A program made the position numbers and the translations under genes. Positions 18,498 through 28,232 of a DNA stretch of 64,000 nucleotides are shown here, one piece after another. The notes below the pieces were generated by a model, which was not told the DNA's origin, made no database searches, and was given only the letters and a program-made list of their open reading frames with translations. The number at the start of each line of letters is the position of its first letter. Within the stretch, counting starts at the first letter, position 1. The stretch is taken from the NCBI GenBank assembly GCA_030427405.1, contig JAUHXK010000005.1:124001-188000 (forward strand). Reading direction: 5' to 3'. The stretch comes from Alphaproteobacteria bacterium. GTDB lineage: Bacteria; Pseudomonadota; Alphaproteobacteria; Rhodobacterales; Rhodobacteraceae.

Positions 18498-18977
18498 ATG
18501 AAATCCCTGGTTCTGACCACCGTGATGGCCACCCTGCCCCTGATCGCAGCCCCGGCTTTTGCGGCTGATGAAATCAACGTCTCAAACGGCATCTCGGCTG
18601 CGGGCGCACCGTTGGCCGCGCACGGCGTCGATCTGGTGGCGCTGGTCACGCATGGCAATCCGATCGAGGGCTTTGCCACCCATTCCGCCACCCATGACGG
18701 CGCGTCCTACTATTTCACCAGCGCCGAGAACCGCAAAGCGTTCGAAGCAAACCCCGCGGCCTATCTGCCGCAGCATGGCGGGTTCTGTTCCTTCGGCGTG
18801 TCGGTCGGCAAGAAATTCGATGGCGACCCCGATCAGTATCTGGTCGCGGACGGCAAGCTGTACCTGTTCCTGAATGCCGAGACGCGGGCCGCGTTCCTCA
18901 AGGATGTTCCCGGGACGGCGAAAACGGCTGATGGCCAATGGTCGCAGATCAAGAATACTGCGGTGGGGCAGCTGTAA
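18498..18977 (+). CDS. Secreted YHS domain-containing protein
   Basis: 159 residues. Sec signal peptide MKSLVLTTVMATLPLIAAPAFA (cut after about residue 22), then a periplasmic YHS-type domain: YYFTSAENRKAFEANPAAYLP followed by HGGFCSFGVSVGKKFDGDP. In homologous proteins the Cys of the GG-x-C motif is sometimes selenocysteine, and YHS domains are often linked to copper or other metals; here it is cysteine. The chosen ATG follows GAAAGGAAA; an upstream frame start at 18462 would destroy the signal peptide. Function unknown. Sits between cmk and the halogenase, convergent with cmk. Confidence 0.8.
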   Translation: MKSLVLTTVMATLPLIAAPAFAADEINVSNGISAAGAPLAAHGVDLVALVTHGNPIEGFATHSATHDGASYYFTSAENRKAFEANPAAYLPQHGGFCSFGVSVGKKFDGDPDQYLVADGKLYLFLNAETRAAFLKDVPGTAKTADGQWSQIKNTAVGQL

Positions 18978-18997
18978 CCCCGGCATCCCGCAACAGG

Positions 18998-19027
18998 AAC
19001 CCGCGGCGTTACAGCGTCGCGGGTTTT
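18998..19027 (+). terminator. Terminator of the YHS gene, overlapping the end of cmk
   Basis: AACCCGCG at 18998-19005, 12-base loop, CGCGGGTT at 19018-19025, then TT. The convergent cmk stop codon (19009-19011) lies in the loop, so it may serve both strands. Confidence 0.75.
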
Positions 19028-19626
19028 GCCTTTTCGATTTGCCCAATCGCGTGCGACAGTGCGTCTTGGATGCTCAGGTCCGATGTATCCAGCAATACCG
19101 CATCATCGGCGGGTTTCATCGGAGCGGTACTGCGTTCGGAATCGCGCGCGTCACGCTCGCGCACATCCGCCAGGACCTGTTCGCGCGTCACATCCGCGCC
19201 CTTGGCGCTGAGTTCCAGAAACCGGCGCTCGGCCCGTACCTCGGCACTGGCGGTGACAAACAGCTTTACCTCGGCCTCGGGGCAGATCACGGTTCCGATA
19301 TCGCGCCCATCCAGAACCGCCCCGCCGGCACGCCGGGCAAAGGCGCGCTGAAAATCGACCAAGGCGGCGCGTACATCGGGGATGACGGCAACCTTTGACG
19401 CAGCTTGCGCAATTTCGGCGGTGCGCAGATCGCCCTGCTCCAACTCTTCGGCCGTCAACGCCCGCGCTGCCGCGACAGGTTCATCACCTTGCAAGGTGCG
19501 GCGCCCCACCGCGCGGTAGAGAAGCCCGGTGTCCAGATGCGCGAACCCGAAATGCGCTGCGACGCCTTTCGAGATCGTCCCCTTGCCCGCCGCCGCAGGG
19601 CCATCAATGGCGACGGTAAAGCTCAT
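19009..19626 (-). CDS. cmk: Cytidylate kinase
   Basis: 205 residues. Phosphorylates CMP/dCMP with ATP. P-loop GPAAAGKGT at the N-terminus, then GLLYRAVG (CMP-binding) and [14 protein letters not shown]. The start codon overlaps the aroA stop by four bases, so the two are translationally coupled, as in many proteobacteria. In the usual order rpsA would follow directly; here the YHS gene comes next. Confidence 0.95.
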   Translation of the reverse strand: MSFTVAIDGPAAAGKGTISKGVAAHFGFAHLDTGLLYRAVGRRTLQGDEPVAAARALTAEELEQGDLRTAEIAQAASKVAVIPDVRAALVDFQRAFARRAGGAVLDGRDIGTVICPEAEVKLFVTASAEVRAERRFLELSAKGADVTREQVLADVRERDARDSERSTAPMKPADDAVLLDTSDLSIQDALSHAIGQIEKAKPATL

Positions 19627-20969
19627 GTCCGTTCGACCTTGGCACCCAGCGCAGCCATCAGCGGCTCGAAAATCGGGAAAGAGGTTGCGATCGGGCCACC
19701 ATCATCGACCGAGACAGGTGTTTTCGCGCCCATGCCCATCACCATGAAGGACATCGCGATCCGGTGGTCCAAAAAGCTTTCGCAGGTGCCACCGCCGGGG
19801 ACGTTGCCGATGCCAAGCCCTTCGACCGACCACCAGTCGTGGCCTTCATTCACTGTTACGCCATTTGCGCGCAGACCACGCGCCATTGCGTCGATCCGGT
19901 CGCTTTCCTTGACGCGCAGTTCTTTCACACCGCCCATCATCGTTGTGCCGGTCGCGTTGGCCGCCACAACGGACAGGACCGGGTATTCGTCGATCATTGA
20001 GGCGGCGCGTTCGGCCGGGACCTCGATCCCTTTCATGTCGGGCGAGTATTTGGCGCGCAAATCGGCAACCGGCTCGCCGCCCTCTTCGCGCTCGTTTTCA
20101 TAGGTCAGGTCCGCGCCCATCTCGCGCAGCGTGGTAAACAGGCCCGCGCGGGTCGGGTTCAGGCCGATACCGGGCACCAGAACGTCCGATCCGGGCGTGA
20201 TCAGTGCCGCGCAAACCGGGAAAGCCGCGCTGGAGGGGTCGCGCGGGACGGCAATGACCTGCGGTTTCAGCTCGGGCCGTCCGGTCAGCGTAATGACGCG
20301 CCCTTCGTCAGTGTCCTCGACCGTGATTTCAGCACCAAAACCCGCCAGCATCCGTTCAGAATGGTCGCGCGTGGCTTCTTTTTCGATAACCACCGTCTTG
20401 CCCGGCGCATTCAGCCCGGCCAGCAAAACGGCGGACTTCACCTGCGCCGAAGGAACGGGCACCTCATAGCGCACCGGCACCGGGTCGGCCGCGCCGACGA
20501 TGGTCATCGGCAAACGCCCACCCGAACGACCGACCGATTGGGCACCGAACAAGGCCAGCGGGTCGGTGACACGCGCCATGGGGCGTTTGTTCAGGCTGGC
20601 ATCACCCGTGAATGTCGCAGTTACCGGAGAGGTCGCCATCGCACCCATGATCAACCGCACGCCGGTGCCGGAATTTCCGCAGTCAATGACCTGATCGGGT
20701 TCCGCGAAACCACCAACGCCCACACCATGCACGGTCCATTCACCGCCGCCGTGGTCGATAACCTCGGCCCCAAAGGAGCGCATGGCCTTGGCCGTGTCCA
20801 GAACGTCCTCGCCCTCAAGCAGGCCCGATATCCGGGTCTCACCCACGGCCATCGCACCCAGGATCAGAGACCGGTGCGAGATGGATTTGTCGCCGGGCAC
20901 CTCTGCCGTGCCTGTCAGCGGGCCGCAAGGATGCGAGGTCATGGGGATAGGCGTGCCGTGTCCGGACAT
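19623..20969 (-). CDS. aroA: 3-phosphoshikimate 1-carboxyvinyltransferase (EPSP synthase)
   Basis: 448 residues. Shikimate-pathway enzyme joining PEP to shikimate 3-phosphate. N-terminal [17 protein letters not shown] motif with the catalytic Lys, [15 protein letters not shown], and the C-terminal [28 protein letters not shown] and DHRIAMSF motifs are all intact. In the N-terminal motif the residue after GNSGTG is V and GMATS-type residues read GAMATS; an Ala in this segment is the class II pattern (naturally glyphosate-tolerant type) as I recall it, so class II is likely. Confidence 0.96.
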   Translation of the reverse strand: MSGHGTPIPMTSHPCGPLTGTAEVPGDKSISHRSLILGAMAVGETRISGLLEGEDVLDTAKAMRSFGAEVIDHGGGEWTVHGVGVGGFAEPDQVIDCGNSGTGVRLIMGAMATSPVTATFTGDASLNKRPMARVTDPLALFGAQSVGRSGGRLPMTIVGAADPVPVRYEVPVPSAQVKSAVLLAGLNAPGKTVVIEKEATRDHSERMLAGFGAEITVEDTDEGRVITLTGRPELKPQVIAVPRDPSSAAFPVCAALITPGSDVLVPGIGLNPTRAGLFTTLREMGADLTYENEREEGGEPVADLRAKYSPDMKGIEVPAERAASMIDEYPVLSVVAANATGTTMMGGVKELRVKESDRIDAMARGLRANGVTVNEGHDWWSVEGLGIGNVPGGGTCESFLDHRIAMSFMVMGMGAKTPVSVDDGGPIATSFPIFEPLMAALGAKVERT

Positions 20970-21166
20970 GGGGGCTCCTGTATTCGCTTTTGGTGCCCAA
21001 GCCGATTAGCGAATTGGCGGCGCTTGGTCCAGCGGCAATGCCGGACCGGGCCGGGCCAACGCATTTCTGCCATCGGTCTTGCCCAGTATGCGCGGCAGGA
21101 CACTTATGCTAGGTTTCAAATAATTCCGCTTGTTTGTCGTCGCTTATGCATAACCGGGAAACACCA

Positions 21167-21979
21167 ATGTCACAGATTTCATCGATGCTCACCCGCGGGA
21201 CCGCAAAGTACTTTCAGCCCGATGACCCCAGAAAAACCGACGACGTCATCCAGAAACGGTTGGCTTTTCTTGTCGGTCTGGTCGCCTTTGGCCTGCCCGT
21301 GATCCTGGCCAGTGGCGCGGTATTTGGCGGCAGTTGCTTTCGCGACAGCATCAGCCATTTTTACTATGCCCAGTTTTTGGGGACGGTTTTTGTCGGCCTT
21401 CTCATTTTCATCGGCGGGTTCCTGATTGCCTATACCGGCGACCATTGGCTTGAGGATGTGGGTTCATTTATCGCGGGGATAGGAGCCTGTTTCGTAGCGA
21501 TCTTCCCCACCAGCGGGTCCGGCTGCGAGGCGCCCGACAGCTTTCTGTCCCGTGTCTTTGCGACCATCGACCAAACGATCCCCCCAAGTGTCGCCAACCC
21601 CGCGCAGGATGATCTGTTCATTCTGTTCGGCGATGCCGAACACCTTCACACCTATGCCGCCGCGTTGCTTTTTGCCTATCTGGGCCTGTACTGCCTTATC
21701 GTGCTGCGCCGGGTGGTTCCCGAACGCCATGAGCGCGGCGGGGAAATGATACCGACCAAGCAAAAGCGCAACACGCTTTACGCGGTGTGCGGATTGACGA
21801 TCCTGGCTTGCGTCTTCCTTTTGGGGGCCGTCAGCCTGCTTGGAAGCGAGGATTTTCTGCGGGCCTGGAACAGCGCCAACCTGACATTCGCCTTTGAAAC
21901 GGTTGCACTATGGGCCTTTGCCGTGGCCTGGTTCGCCAAGGGGCGAAAGATTGCGCGGCTGAATGACCCGCAACCCTGA
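21167..21979 (+). CDS. Hypothetical integral membrane protein
   Basis: 270 residues; not recognised. About six hydrophobic helices can be drawn: 33-50, 68-90 (FLGTVFVGLLIFIGGFLIAYT), 99-115, 165-185, 207-230 and 243-260. Between the third and fourth is a Cys- and Pro-containing periplasmic-looking loop (SGSGCEAPDSFLSRVF...TIPPSVANP). Resembles bacterial DUF998-like membrane proteins in overall plan, but I see no motif that proves it. Preferred ATG has GGGAAA upstream; a start at 21134 is possible. Stands between aroA (divergent) and trmB (convergent, three-base gap). Confidence 0.75.
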   Translation: MSQISSMLTRGTAKYFQPDDPRKTDDVIQKRLAFLVGLVAFGLPVILASGAVFGGSCFRDSISHFYYAQFLGTVFVGLLIFIGGFLIAYTGDHWLEDVGSFIAGIGACFVAIFPTSGSGCEAPDSFLSRVFATIDQTIPPSVANPAQDDLFILFGDAEHLHTYAAALLFAYLGLYCLIVLRRVVPERHERGGEMIPTKQKRNTLYAVCGLTILACVFLLGAVSLLGSEDFLRAWNSANLTFAFETVALWAFAVAWFAKGRKIARLNDPQP

Positions 21980-21982
21980 TCC

Positions 21983-22702
21983 TCAGGTGGCACGGAACGT
22001 TAGGTAATGGGGCGTGCGCCCTTCTCGCAGGGCCTTTTGTTCGTAACGGGTTGAAATCCAGTCTTCCCACGGCTGACGCCAGTCCGATGGCCCTTCGGCC
22101 AGCCACTCGAACCCCGCGCGCGGCACCTCTTCGAGGGTCTGGCGCACGTAGTCCGGGATATCGGTGGCGACGCGGAATATGGCGCCGGGCTTCAAGACCC
22201 GCGCCAGGGGGCGCAAATGCTCGGGTGTCACGAACCGGCGGCGATGGTGGCGCGTCTTGGGCCAGGGATCGGGGTATAACAGAAACGCCCGCGAGATACT
22301 GTCATCCGGCAGCACGTCAAACAGATCGCGTACATCGCCGGGATGCACCGCCAGGTTTTCGACGCCTGCCCGGCGTATCTTGCCCAAAAGCATGGCCACC
22401 CCATTGATATAGGGTTCCGCGCCGATGATCCCGGTATCGGGATTGCGCTCGGCCTGATGCACCAGATGCTCGCCACCGCCGAAACCGATCTCAAGCCAGA
22501 CCGCCCGGCCTCCGAATAGCTTGTCCAGGTCAAGCGCGGTTCGATCTGGGTTGCTGTCCCAATCGACCGGACCGGGCGACAAGGCTTCGAGGTCCTCGGA
22601 CAAATAGGTCTTTTGGCTTGCTTTCAGGGATTTTCCCTTGAAGCGGCCATAGAAGTTCCTGCGGGGGCGTTGTTGGGTGTCCTTGGTCATCTGACGGGCC
22701 AT
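21983..22702 (-). CDS. trmB: tRNA (guanine-N7-)-methyltransferase
   Basis: 239 residues. Makes m7G46 in tRNA with S-adenosylmethionine. SAM site LEIGFGGGEHLVH, the GAEPYINGVA segment and the family signature LLYPDPWPKTRHHRRRFV are present. Several in-frame starts exist (22726 TTG, 22702 ATG, 22690 ATG), none with a good ribosome-binding site; 22702 is a compromise. Last gene of the miaB-phoH-ybeY-corC-lnt-metK-trmB block, placed directly after the SAM synthetase gene whose product it uses. Confidence 0.93.
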   Translation of the reverse strand: MARQMTKDTQQRPRRNFYGRFKGKSLKASQKTYLSEDLEALSPGPVDWDSNPDRTALDLDKLFGGRAVWLEIGFGGGEHLVHQAERNPDTGIIGAEPYINGVAMLLGKIRRAGVENLAVHPGDVRDLFDVLPDDSISRAFLLYPDPWPKTRHHRRRFVTPEHLRPLARVLKPGAIFRVATDIPDYVRQTLEEVPRAGFEWLAEGPSDWRQPWEDWISTRYEQKALREGRTPHYLTFRAT

Positions 22703-22808
22703 ACTTTGCCATAGAAACCGTTGCAAGGGGGCGACACGGGTCGCGCGCCCACATCCCCCAAGTTGCTCGATCCGGCAGCGGGAAAGTGCAGGCCCGCTCG
22801 GCCCGTCC

Positions 22809-23990
22809 CTAGACGGCCCCTTTCAGAGCCTGCACCAGATCGGTGCGTTCCCAGCTGAAACCGCCATCGGCCTCCGGGTCGCGCCCGAAATGCCCATAGG
22901 CCGCGGTTCTTTGGTAAATCGGCTTATTCAGTTGCAGATGCTCGCGAATGCCGCGCGGGGTCAGGTCCATCACCTCGCCAACCGCCTTTTCGATTGCGGC
23001 ATCGGCGACCTGACCGGTTCCATGCGTATCGGCATAGATGGACAATGGTCTGGACACGCCAATCGCATAGCTCAGCTGGATCGTGCACCGCTCGGCCATA
23101 CCAGCGGCAACCACGTTCTTGGCCAGGTAACGGGCGGCATAGGCGGCCGACCTGTCAACCTTGGTCGGATCCTTGCCGGAAAACGCTCCGCCGCCATGCG
23201 GGGCCGCACCGCCATAGGTGTCGACGATGATCTTCCGGCCGGTCAGGCCAGCGTCGCCATCCGGGCCGCCGATCACGAACTTGCCGGTCGGGTTGACGTG
23301 CCACTCGGTTTCGGATGTCAGCCAGCCCTCGGGCAGGGTTTCGCGGATATACGGCTCGACAATGGCGCGAATGTCGTCAGAGCTGAGCGTTTCATCAAGG
23401 TGCTGCGTGGACAATACGATCGAGCTGATCCCGACCGGCATGCCGTCACGATACGTGACCGAAAGCTGCGATTTCGCATCCGGCCCAAGCGCCGGTTCCG
23501 TCTTGTTCTTGCGGACCTCGGCGAGGCGGCGCAGGATGGCGTGGGAATACTGGATCGGCGCGGGCATGAGAGCCGGTGTTTCCGTGGTCGCGTAGCCGAA
23601 CATGATGCCCTGGTCGCCTGCCCCTTCGTCCTTGTCGCCCGATGCATCCACACCTTGTGCAATATGCGCGGATTGTTCGTGCAGCAGGTTGGTAATTTCA
23701 ACCGTTTGGTGGTGAAACTTGTCCTGCTCGTAGCCGATGTCACGGATGCAGTCCCGCGCGATCTCGTCGATACGGCCCATGTAATCATGCAGCTTGTCCT
23801 GATCGGACAGACCCACCTCGCCTCCGATCACGACACGATCTGTCGTGGCAAAGGTTTCACACGCGACACGCGCTTCGGGTTCTTCGTTCAGAAAGGCATC
23901 AAGTACGGCATCCGAAATCCGGTCACAGACCTTATCCGGGTGCCCTTCGGAAACGGATTCCGAAGTAAAGGTATAATTCCGTCGGGACAT
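22809..23990 (-). CDS. metK: S-adenosylmethionine synthetase
   Basis: 393 residues, full length. Makes SAM from methionine and ATP. N-terminal [19 protein letters not shown], the central [15 protein letters not shown] signature and the P-loop-like [19 protein letters not shown] are intact. The MSRRNYTF start at 23990 follows a SAM/SAH riboswitch whose 3' part contains the ribosome-binding site; the longer frame to 24020 would start inside that structure and is rejected. Regulated at translation by SAM/SAH. Confidence 0.97.
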   Translation of the reverse strand: MSRRNYTFTSESVSEGHPDKVCDRISDAVLDAFLNEEPEARVACETFATTDRVVIGGEVGLSDQDKLHDYMGRIDEIARDCIRDIGYEQDKFHHQTVEITNLLHEQSAHIAQGVDASGDKDEGAGDQGIMFGYATTETPALMPAPIQYSHAILRRLAEVRKNKTEPALGPDAKSQLSVTYRDGMPVGISSIVLSTQHLDETLSSDDIRAIVEPYIRETLPEGWLTSETEWHVNPTGKFVIGGPDGDAGLTGRKIIVDTYGGAAPHGGGAFSGKDPTKVDRSAAYAARYLAKNVVAAGMAERCTIQLSYAIGVSRPLSIYADTHGTGQVADAAIEKAVGEVMDLTPRGIREHLQLNKPIYQRTAAYGHFGRDPEADGGFSWERTDLVQALKGAV

Positions 23991-23995
23991 GAAAG

Positions 23996-24041
23996 TGCTC
24001 CATTGCGTTATCCCTGCCACGCCAGGAAGCCGTTGTGACAG
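23996..24041 (-). ncRNA. SAM/SAH riboswitch in the metK leader
   Basis: On the minus strand the leader contains TCACAACGGCTTCCTGGCGT, then GGC, a short A/T-rich linker, and AATGGAGCA just before the ATG. This matches, nearly base for base, the conserved core of the SAM/SAH riboswitch class (CACAACGGCUUCCUGGCGUG...AAUGGAGCA) known upstream of metK in Rhodobacterales. The GGAG is both the Shine-Dalgarno sequence and part of the pseudoknot, so ligand binding should hide the ribosome-binding site when SAM is plentiful. Confidence 0.92.
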
Positions 24042-24050
24042 GCGTCAGTC

Positions 24051-24079
24051 GAGATACGCGCACAACAAGAGAGGGTCAA
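24051..24079 (-). promoter_or_regulatory. metK promoter, sigma70 type
   Basis: On the minus strand TTGACC (24079-24074), 17-base spacer, TATCTC (24056-24051). Transcription would start near 24044, immediately in front of the riboswitch, which supports both calls. It also shows that metK has its own promoter separate from lnt. Confidence 0.65.
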
Positions 24080-24086
24080 TCGCTAA

Positions 24087-25592
24087 TTAAACTTTACTGC
24101 GCCGGGCGTTGCGCAGAAAAAGCACGAAGGCTGCCAACAAAAGAACCAGAACCGGAACATCACCCAAGCGGGAATAGACGGTGGCGGCATGCGGCAGGAA
24201 AAGCGGCGCATCCACATATCCAGCCGTTCCAAGCGGCAGCGCCTTTGACACCCGGCCCAGAGGGTCGATCATCGCCGAAACCCCGGTATTTGCGGATCGC
24301 ATCATAGGCAGACCCTGTTCAATGGCCCGCATCCGCGCCTGCGCAAGATGCTGATAGGGGCCCGAGCGTGTCCCGAACCATGCGTCATTGGTGATCTGCA
24401 GCAGGAAATCCGGCCGTTCGGGTGCGGCCAGAACGTCTTGGGTGAAAACGGCCTCGTAGCAGATAAGCGGCAGGGCTTTGCCAAGCGTGCCGACCTGCAG
24501 AACCTGCGCGCCCGGCCCCGCACTGAAACCATTGCCCGTCGTCGCCGCGAGCCCATGAATTCCGAACCGGGCCATAACCTCGCCAAACGGTACGTATTCG
24601 CCGAACGGTGCCAGGTGATGCTTGTCATACACCCCCGCCTGCCGCCCTTCGTCATCCAGAACCACAAGCGAATTGTAGATCCGTGGCCCGTCGCCGCGCT
24701 GAATACCAAATATGACGGGCACCCCCTGGGCCGCGTCGGCCATCGCCGCGACAAAGGGCTGCGCACTGCCCAGCCAGGCCGGGACCGAGGTTTCCGGCCA
24801 AACGATCAGGTCCGGGCGCGGCCCGGCCGCGGTAAATTCAAGCTGCCGGGTGAAAAAGACCGGTGCGAAATCCGGGTCCCATTTCTGATGTTGCGGTGCG
24901 TTGGGCTGCACCAGCCGCACGATCTTGTCCGATGCAACAACCGGCGGGCGGGACAGACCATAGCCTGCGGCCAGCCCCAGAAAACCAACGGCCAGTACCG
25001 CCGGAACGGCCAGGTCACGCCAGCGCGCCCGGCCGGCCAGAACCGTGCCCAGCGGCAATGTGACCAGCAGGGTCAGTGCCGCCAAGGCATAAGGACCCGC
25101 CAACGACAAGAGCTGGGATACCGGGGTTTCGGTCCAGATCTGCGCCAGCCCCGCCCAGGGAAACCCTGTCAGGACATATCCGCGCGCAAACTCGACCAGC
25201 GCCACCACAACGGCCAACAGCCCCCCTTGGGCCAGCGGTGTCAAACGCGTGTCCCGTGACACCCAGAAAGCAGGCGCCCAGAACAGGGCAAGCCCGCTGG
25301 CCATGAAAAACAGCGCAAAGGGCGCCATCCACGCGTGGCGGGCGGCGTCGACCTGAAAAGGCTCGGTAAGCCAGGCCAGAGCATGCGCGAAATACCCGGC
25401 GGCAAAGGCCCAGCCGATCCAGCCAGCCCGGCGCCGCGTTTCCGCGGTCTGAAACAGGACGCCGACAAGCACCAGAGACACAAGCGTCGCAGGCCAGATG
25501 TCGAAAGGCGCCAAGCCAAACGCTCCCAACGCGCCCAAAAGCGCGGCCAGTGCCACTTTTGGAAAGAATGGCCAGCGGCCCATGGGCATCAT
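24087..25592 (-). CDS. lnt: Apolipoprotein N-acyltransferase
   Basis: 501 residues. Inner-membrane enzyme completing lipoprotein maturation. N-terminal half has about six to eight hydrophobic helices; C-terminal half is a nitrilase-type periplasmic domain with the triad Glu in WPETSVPAWLG, Lys in YDKHHLAPFGEYVPFGE and Cys in LICYEAVFTQDVL. The ATG at 25592 overlaps the stop of the preceding gene as ATGA, indicating translational coupling. Confidence 0.95.
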   Translation of the reverse strand: MMPMGRWPFFPKVALAALLGALGAFGLAPFDIWPATLVSLVLVGVLFQTAETRRRAGWIGWAFAAGYFAHALAWLTEPFQVDAARHAWMAPFALFFMASGLALFWAPAFWVSRDTRLTPLAQGGLLAVVVALVEFARGYVLTGFPWAGLAQIWTETPVSQLLSLAGPYALAALTLLVTLPLGTVLAGRARWRDLAVPAVLAVGFLGLAAGYGLSRPPVVASDKIVRLVQPNAPQHQKWDPDFAPVFFTRQLEFTAAGPRPDLIVWPETSVPAWLGSAQPFVAAMADAAQGVPVIFGIQRGDGPRIYNSLVVLDDEGRQAGVYDKHHLAPFGEYVPFGEVMARFGIHGLAATTGNGFSAGPGAQVLQVGTLGKALPLICYEAVFTQDVLAAPERPDFLLQITNDAWFGTRSGPYQHLAQARMRAIEQGLPMMRSANTGVSAMIDPLGRVSKALPLGTAGYVDAPLFLPHAATVYSRLGDVPVLVLLLAAFVLFLRNARRSKV

Positions 25593-26476
25593 GCAGCGAT
25601 GTCGGGCAACAGCACCCGCAACCGTTTGATACGGCGGGGATCGGCATCGATCACCTCGAACTCGGGGCCCTCGGGGTGCAATACGACCTCACCCCGTGCC
25701 GGGACACGGCCCGACAACATGAAAACCAGCCCGCCGAGCGTATCAATGCCCTCTTCGTCCACATCCTCGTGACTGGTCAGCGAGCGCCCGATCTCTGCCT
25801 CGAACTCTTCGAGCGGGGCGCGGGCCTGCACCACGTAGCACCCCGGCTTTTCCTGCAGCCACAGCTGGTCTTCATCGGCATCGTGTTCATCGGCGATTTC
25901 ACCGACAACCTGTTCGATCAGATCCTCGATCGTCACCAACCCGTCGACACCGCCATATTCGTCAATGACAAGCGCCATGTGCCGCCGCTCGGTCTGCATC
26001 TTGGTCAAAAGCACGCCGATCGACATCGAGGGCGGAACGAACAGCAAGGTGCGCAGCATCGACTGCAGATCAAAATCTGCCGAACCGCCGTTGAACCCGT
26101 GCGTCAACGCCAGATCCTTGAGGTGAACAAACCCCAGCGGCGTGTCCAATGTCCCCTCATAGACAGGGATACGCGACAAGCCGCTGTCGCGGAACACCTG
26201 CGCCAGTTCGTCCTTGGTGATGGTGGATGGGACCGAAACGATCTCGGCCGACGGGATCGCGACGTCTTCGACGCGCATGCGGTGCAGGTTTACCATGCCC
26301 CCGCGTTGGTCTCCGGCCTCATCTTGCCCGTTGACCCTGTTCAACTCGTCCGTGGGATGCGACGCGAATGCGTCAAATATCCGCGACAGAAATCCTGCTT
26401 TTTCGTCGTTTTCGATTTCGCCATTCTGTGGTTGCGCGCTATGCGCCGCCCTAGAACTGCCGTCTGTATCGCCCAT
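25589..26476 (-). CDS. CorC/TlyC-type hemolysin-family protein (CBS pair and transporter-associated domain)
   Basis: 295 residues. A tandem CBS domain (about 65-190, with VKDLALTHG-like LGFVHLKDLAL and the characteristic VIDEYGGVDGLVTIEDLIEQVVGEI) and a C-terminal CorC_HlyC domain (after EKPGCYVVQA). Soluble; related to CorC of Mg/Co efflux and annotated as hemolysin only for historical reasons. In E. coli the gene lies in the ybeZ-ybeY-ybeX-lnt operon, the same order as here. A GTG at 26515 overlapping the ybeY stop (GTGA) is an alternative start; the ATG at 26476 with AGGA is preferred. Confidence 0.9.
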   Translation of the reverse strand: MGDTDGSSRAAHSAQPQNGEIENDEKAGFLSRIFDAFASHPTDELNRVNGQDEAGDQRGGMVNLHRMRVEDVAIPSAEIVSVPSTITKDELAQVFRDSGLSRIPVYEGTLDTPLGFVHLKDLALTHGFNGGSADFDLQSMLRTLLFVPPSMSIGVLLTKMQTERRHMALVIDEYGGVDGLVTIEDLIEQVVGEIADEHDADEDQLWLQEKPGCYVVQARAPLEEFEAEIGRSLTSHEDVDEEGIDTLGGLVFMLSGRVPARGEVVLHPEGPEFEVIDADPRRIKRLRVLLPDIAA

Positions 26477-26511
26477 TTTCCTGTTCCAATAAATCGGGCC
26501 AAGCTGCCCTG

Positions 26512-27006
26512 TCACTCAATATATGGGTCATCAATACCCATTTTGCCAAGTATCTCGACCTCGGTCCGTTCCATCAAAGTGGCGTCCGGGTCACTGATGT
26601 GATCATACCCCAACAAGTGCAACGTTCCGTGAACGACCAGATGCGCAACGTGATCGTCCAGCGATTTGTGTGATTCGCGAACCTCACGGGCGCATGTATC
26701 ATAGGAAATCGCGATGTCACCCAGGCTGATCTCGCCGGTGAAATCGGGACCGGGGGGATCGGGCATCGCTCCGGGTGTGTCGGCAGACAGGTCCTGGGCG
26801 GGCCAGCTGAGCACATTGGTCGGCGTTGTTTTGCCGCGAAACTCTGCATTCAAAACAGAGATTCTGTCGTCGTCACAGGCCAGTATGCTGATTTCGCACG
26901 CCTCGGGATCAAGGTCGAAATGCCCCAAGGCCACGGTCACCGCACGTTGAAACAGGGCCTCGAACCCGTGCCAGCGTGTATCTTCTATGTTCGCTTCCAG
27001 GTTCAT
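26512..27006 (-). CDS. ybeY: Endoribonuclease YbeY, rRNA maturation factor
   Basis: 164 residues. Single-strand endoribonuclease needed for 16S rRNA 3'-end processing and ribosome quality control. Zinc motif H-x3-H-x5-H is clear in HGTLHLLGYDH, preceded by the LNAEFRGKTTPTNVLSWP strand. Follows phoH on the same strand, as in most proteobacteria. Confidence 0.95.
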   Translation of the reverse strand: MNLEANIEDTRWHGFEALFQRAVTVALGHFDLDPEACEISILACDDDRISVLNAEFRGKTTPTNVLSWPAQDLSADTPGAMPDPPGPDFTGEISLGDIAISYDTCAREVRESHKSLDDHVAHLVVHGTLHLLGYDHISDPDATLMERTEVEILGKMGIDDPYIE

Positions 27007-27045
27007 CGCGCCAATTCCCAGATTTGGCGACCCGTTTCCGAAATC

Positions 27046-28068
27046 TTACCCGGTCTGGTTGCCTGTATCCGCCTCATACGCCTCGATGATGGCGGCGACA
27101 AGCGGGTGCCGGACCACGTCCTTGGAGGTGAAATAGTTGAAGCTGATATTGGGGATGGTCTTCAGCAACCGTTCCGCATCGGCCAGCCCCGACGCAACGC
27201 CGCGCGGCAGATCAACCTGAGAGCGGTCCCCGGTGATGACCATCCGGCTGCCCTCGCCCAGCCGCGTCAGGAACATCTTCATCTGCATTGTCGTGGCGTT
27301 CTGCGCCTCGTCCAGAACGACAAAGGCATTGGCAAGCGTCCGGCCCCGCATAAAGGCAAGCGGAGCAATTTCGATCCGCTTTTCCTCGATCAGTTTCGCC
27401 AATTGTTTGCCGGGCAGGAAATCGTTCAACGCATCGTAAAGCGGCTGCATATACGGGTCGACCTTGTCTTTCATATCGCCCGGCAAATAGCCCAGTTTCT
27501 CGCCGGCTTCGACGGCGGGACGGCTCAGGATGATGCGGTCAACATGTCCGCCAATGAACATCGACACACCAACAGCCACGGCAAGATAGGTCTTGCCGGT
27601 CCCCGCCGGGCCGATGCCAAAGGCCAGCTCGTTGTTGAACAGCGACTGGACATAGGCTTTTTGGGCGTCGGTGCGCGGCTCGACAAGTTTCTTGCGGGTT
27701 TTGATCTCGACCGTACCGCCCTTGAACATCTCAAGCTGGTCGCCGTCCCGGGTGCCGGTCCCCACCTCGGAATTGCCCATTCGCAACTCGCGATCCACAT
27801 CGGCGGATTCGACGTCGCGACCGCCCTCAAGCCGCGTGTAAAGCGCCTGTAAAACCTCGATCGCCTGTTTCTGGGCATCGTCGTCGCCCATGACAACCAA
27901 CTGGTTGCCGCGGCGCACGATCTGGACGGACAGTTTCTGTTCGATCTCGGTCAGGTTGCGGTCGTATTCGCCGCATAGATCAATCAACAATCGGTTGTCG
28001 GGAAATTCAACAAGCGCCTCGTGTTGGGGCGTGTCGCTCTGCGGTGGGTTCAGGGCACCGATGGCCAA
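27046..28068 (-). CDS. phoH: PhoH family ATPase (YbeZ)
   Basis: 340 residues with a TTG start. N-terminal KH-like region, then a PhoH ATPase domain: Walker A GPAGTGKTYLA, Walker B region FVVLDEAQNAT, and TRLGEGSRMVITGD. YbeZ binds YbeY and is thought to act in rRNA processing. The longest open frame begins at 28113, but AGGAG six bases before the TTG at 28068 (reading MAIGALNPP) is the only good ribosome-binding site. Confidence 0.93.
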   Translation of the reverse strand: MAIGALNPPQSDTPQHEALVEFPDNRLLIDLCGEYDRNLTEIEQKLSVQIVRRGNQLVVMGDDDAQKQAIEVLQALYTRLEGGRDVESADVDRELRMGNSEVGTGTRDGDQLEMFKGGTVEIKTRKKLVEPRTDAQKAYVQSLFNNELAFGIGPAGTGKTYLAVAVGVSMFIGGHVDRIILSRPAVEAGEKLGYLPGDMKDKVDPYMQPLYDALNDFLPGKQLAKLIEEKRIEIAPLAFMRGRTLANAFVVLDEAQNATTMQMKMFLTRLGEGSRMVITGDRSQVDLPRGVASGLADAERLLKTIPNISFNYFTSKDVVRHPLVAAIIEAYEADTGNQTG

Positions 28069-28232
28069 TCCGTTCTCCTGTCTTGGCGTGTACACCCCAA
28101 GCGTAGACAACAAGCCTTGGTGGGCGCAAGCGGCAGTTTGAAAAATTCCGCCACAATGACAAAACCGCCAAAGAACCCGGCACTGTTTCGTATCGAACGC
28201 ACGGGTCTTTTGGCCTGTTGCGACGTTTCAGG

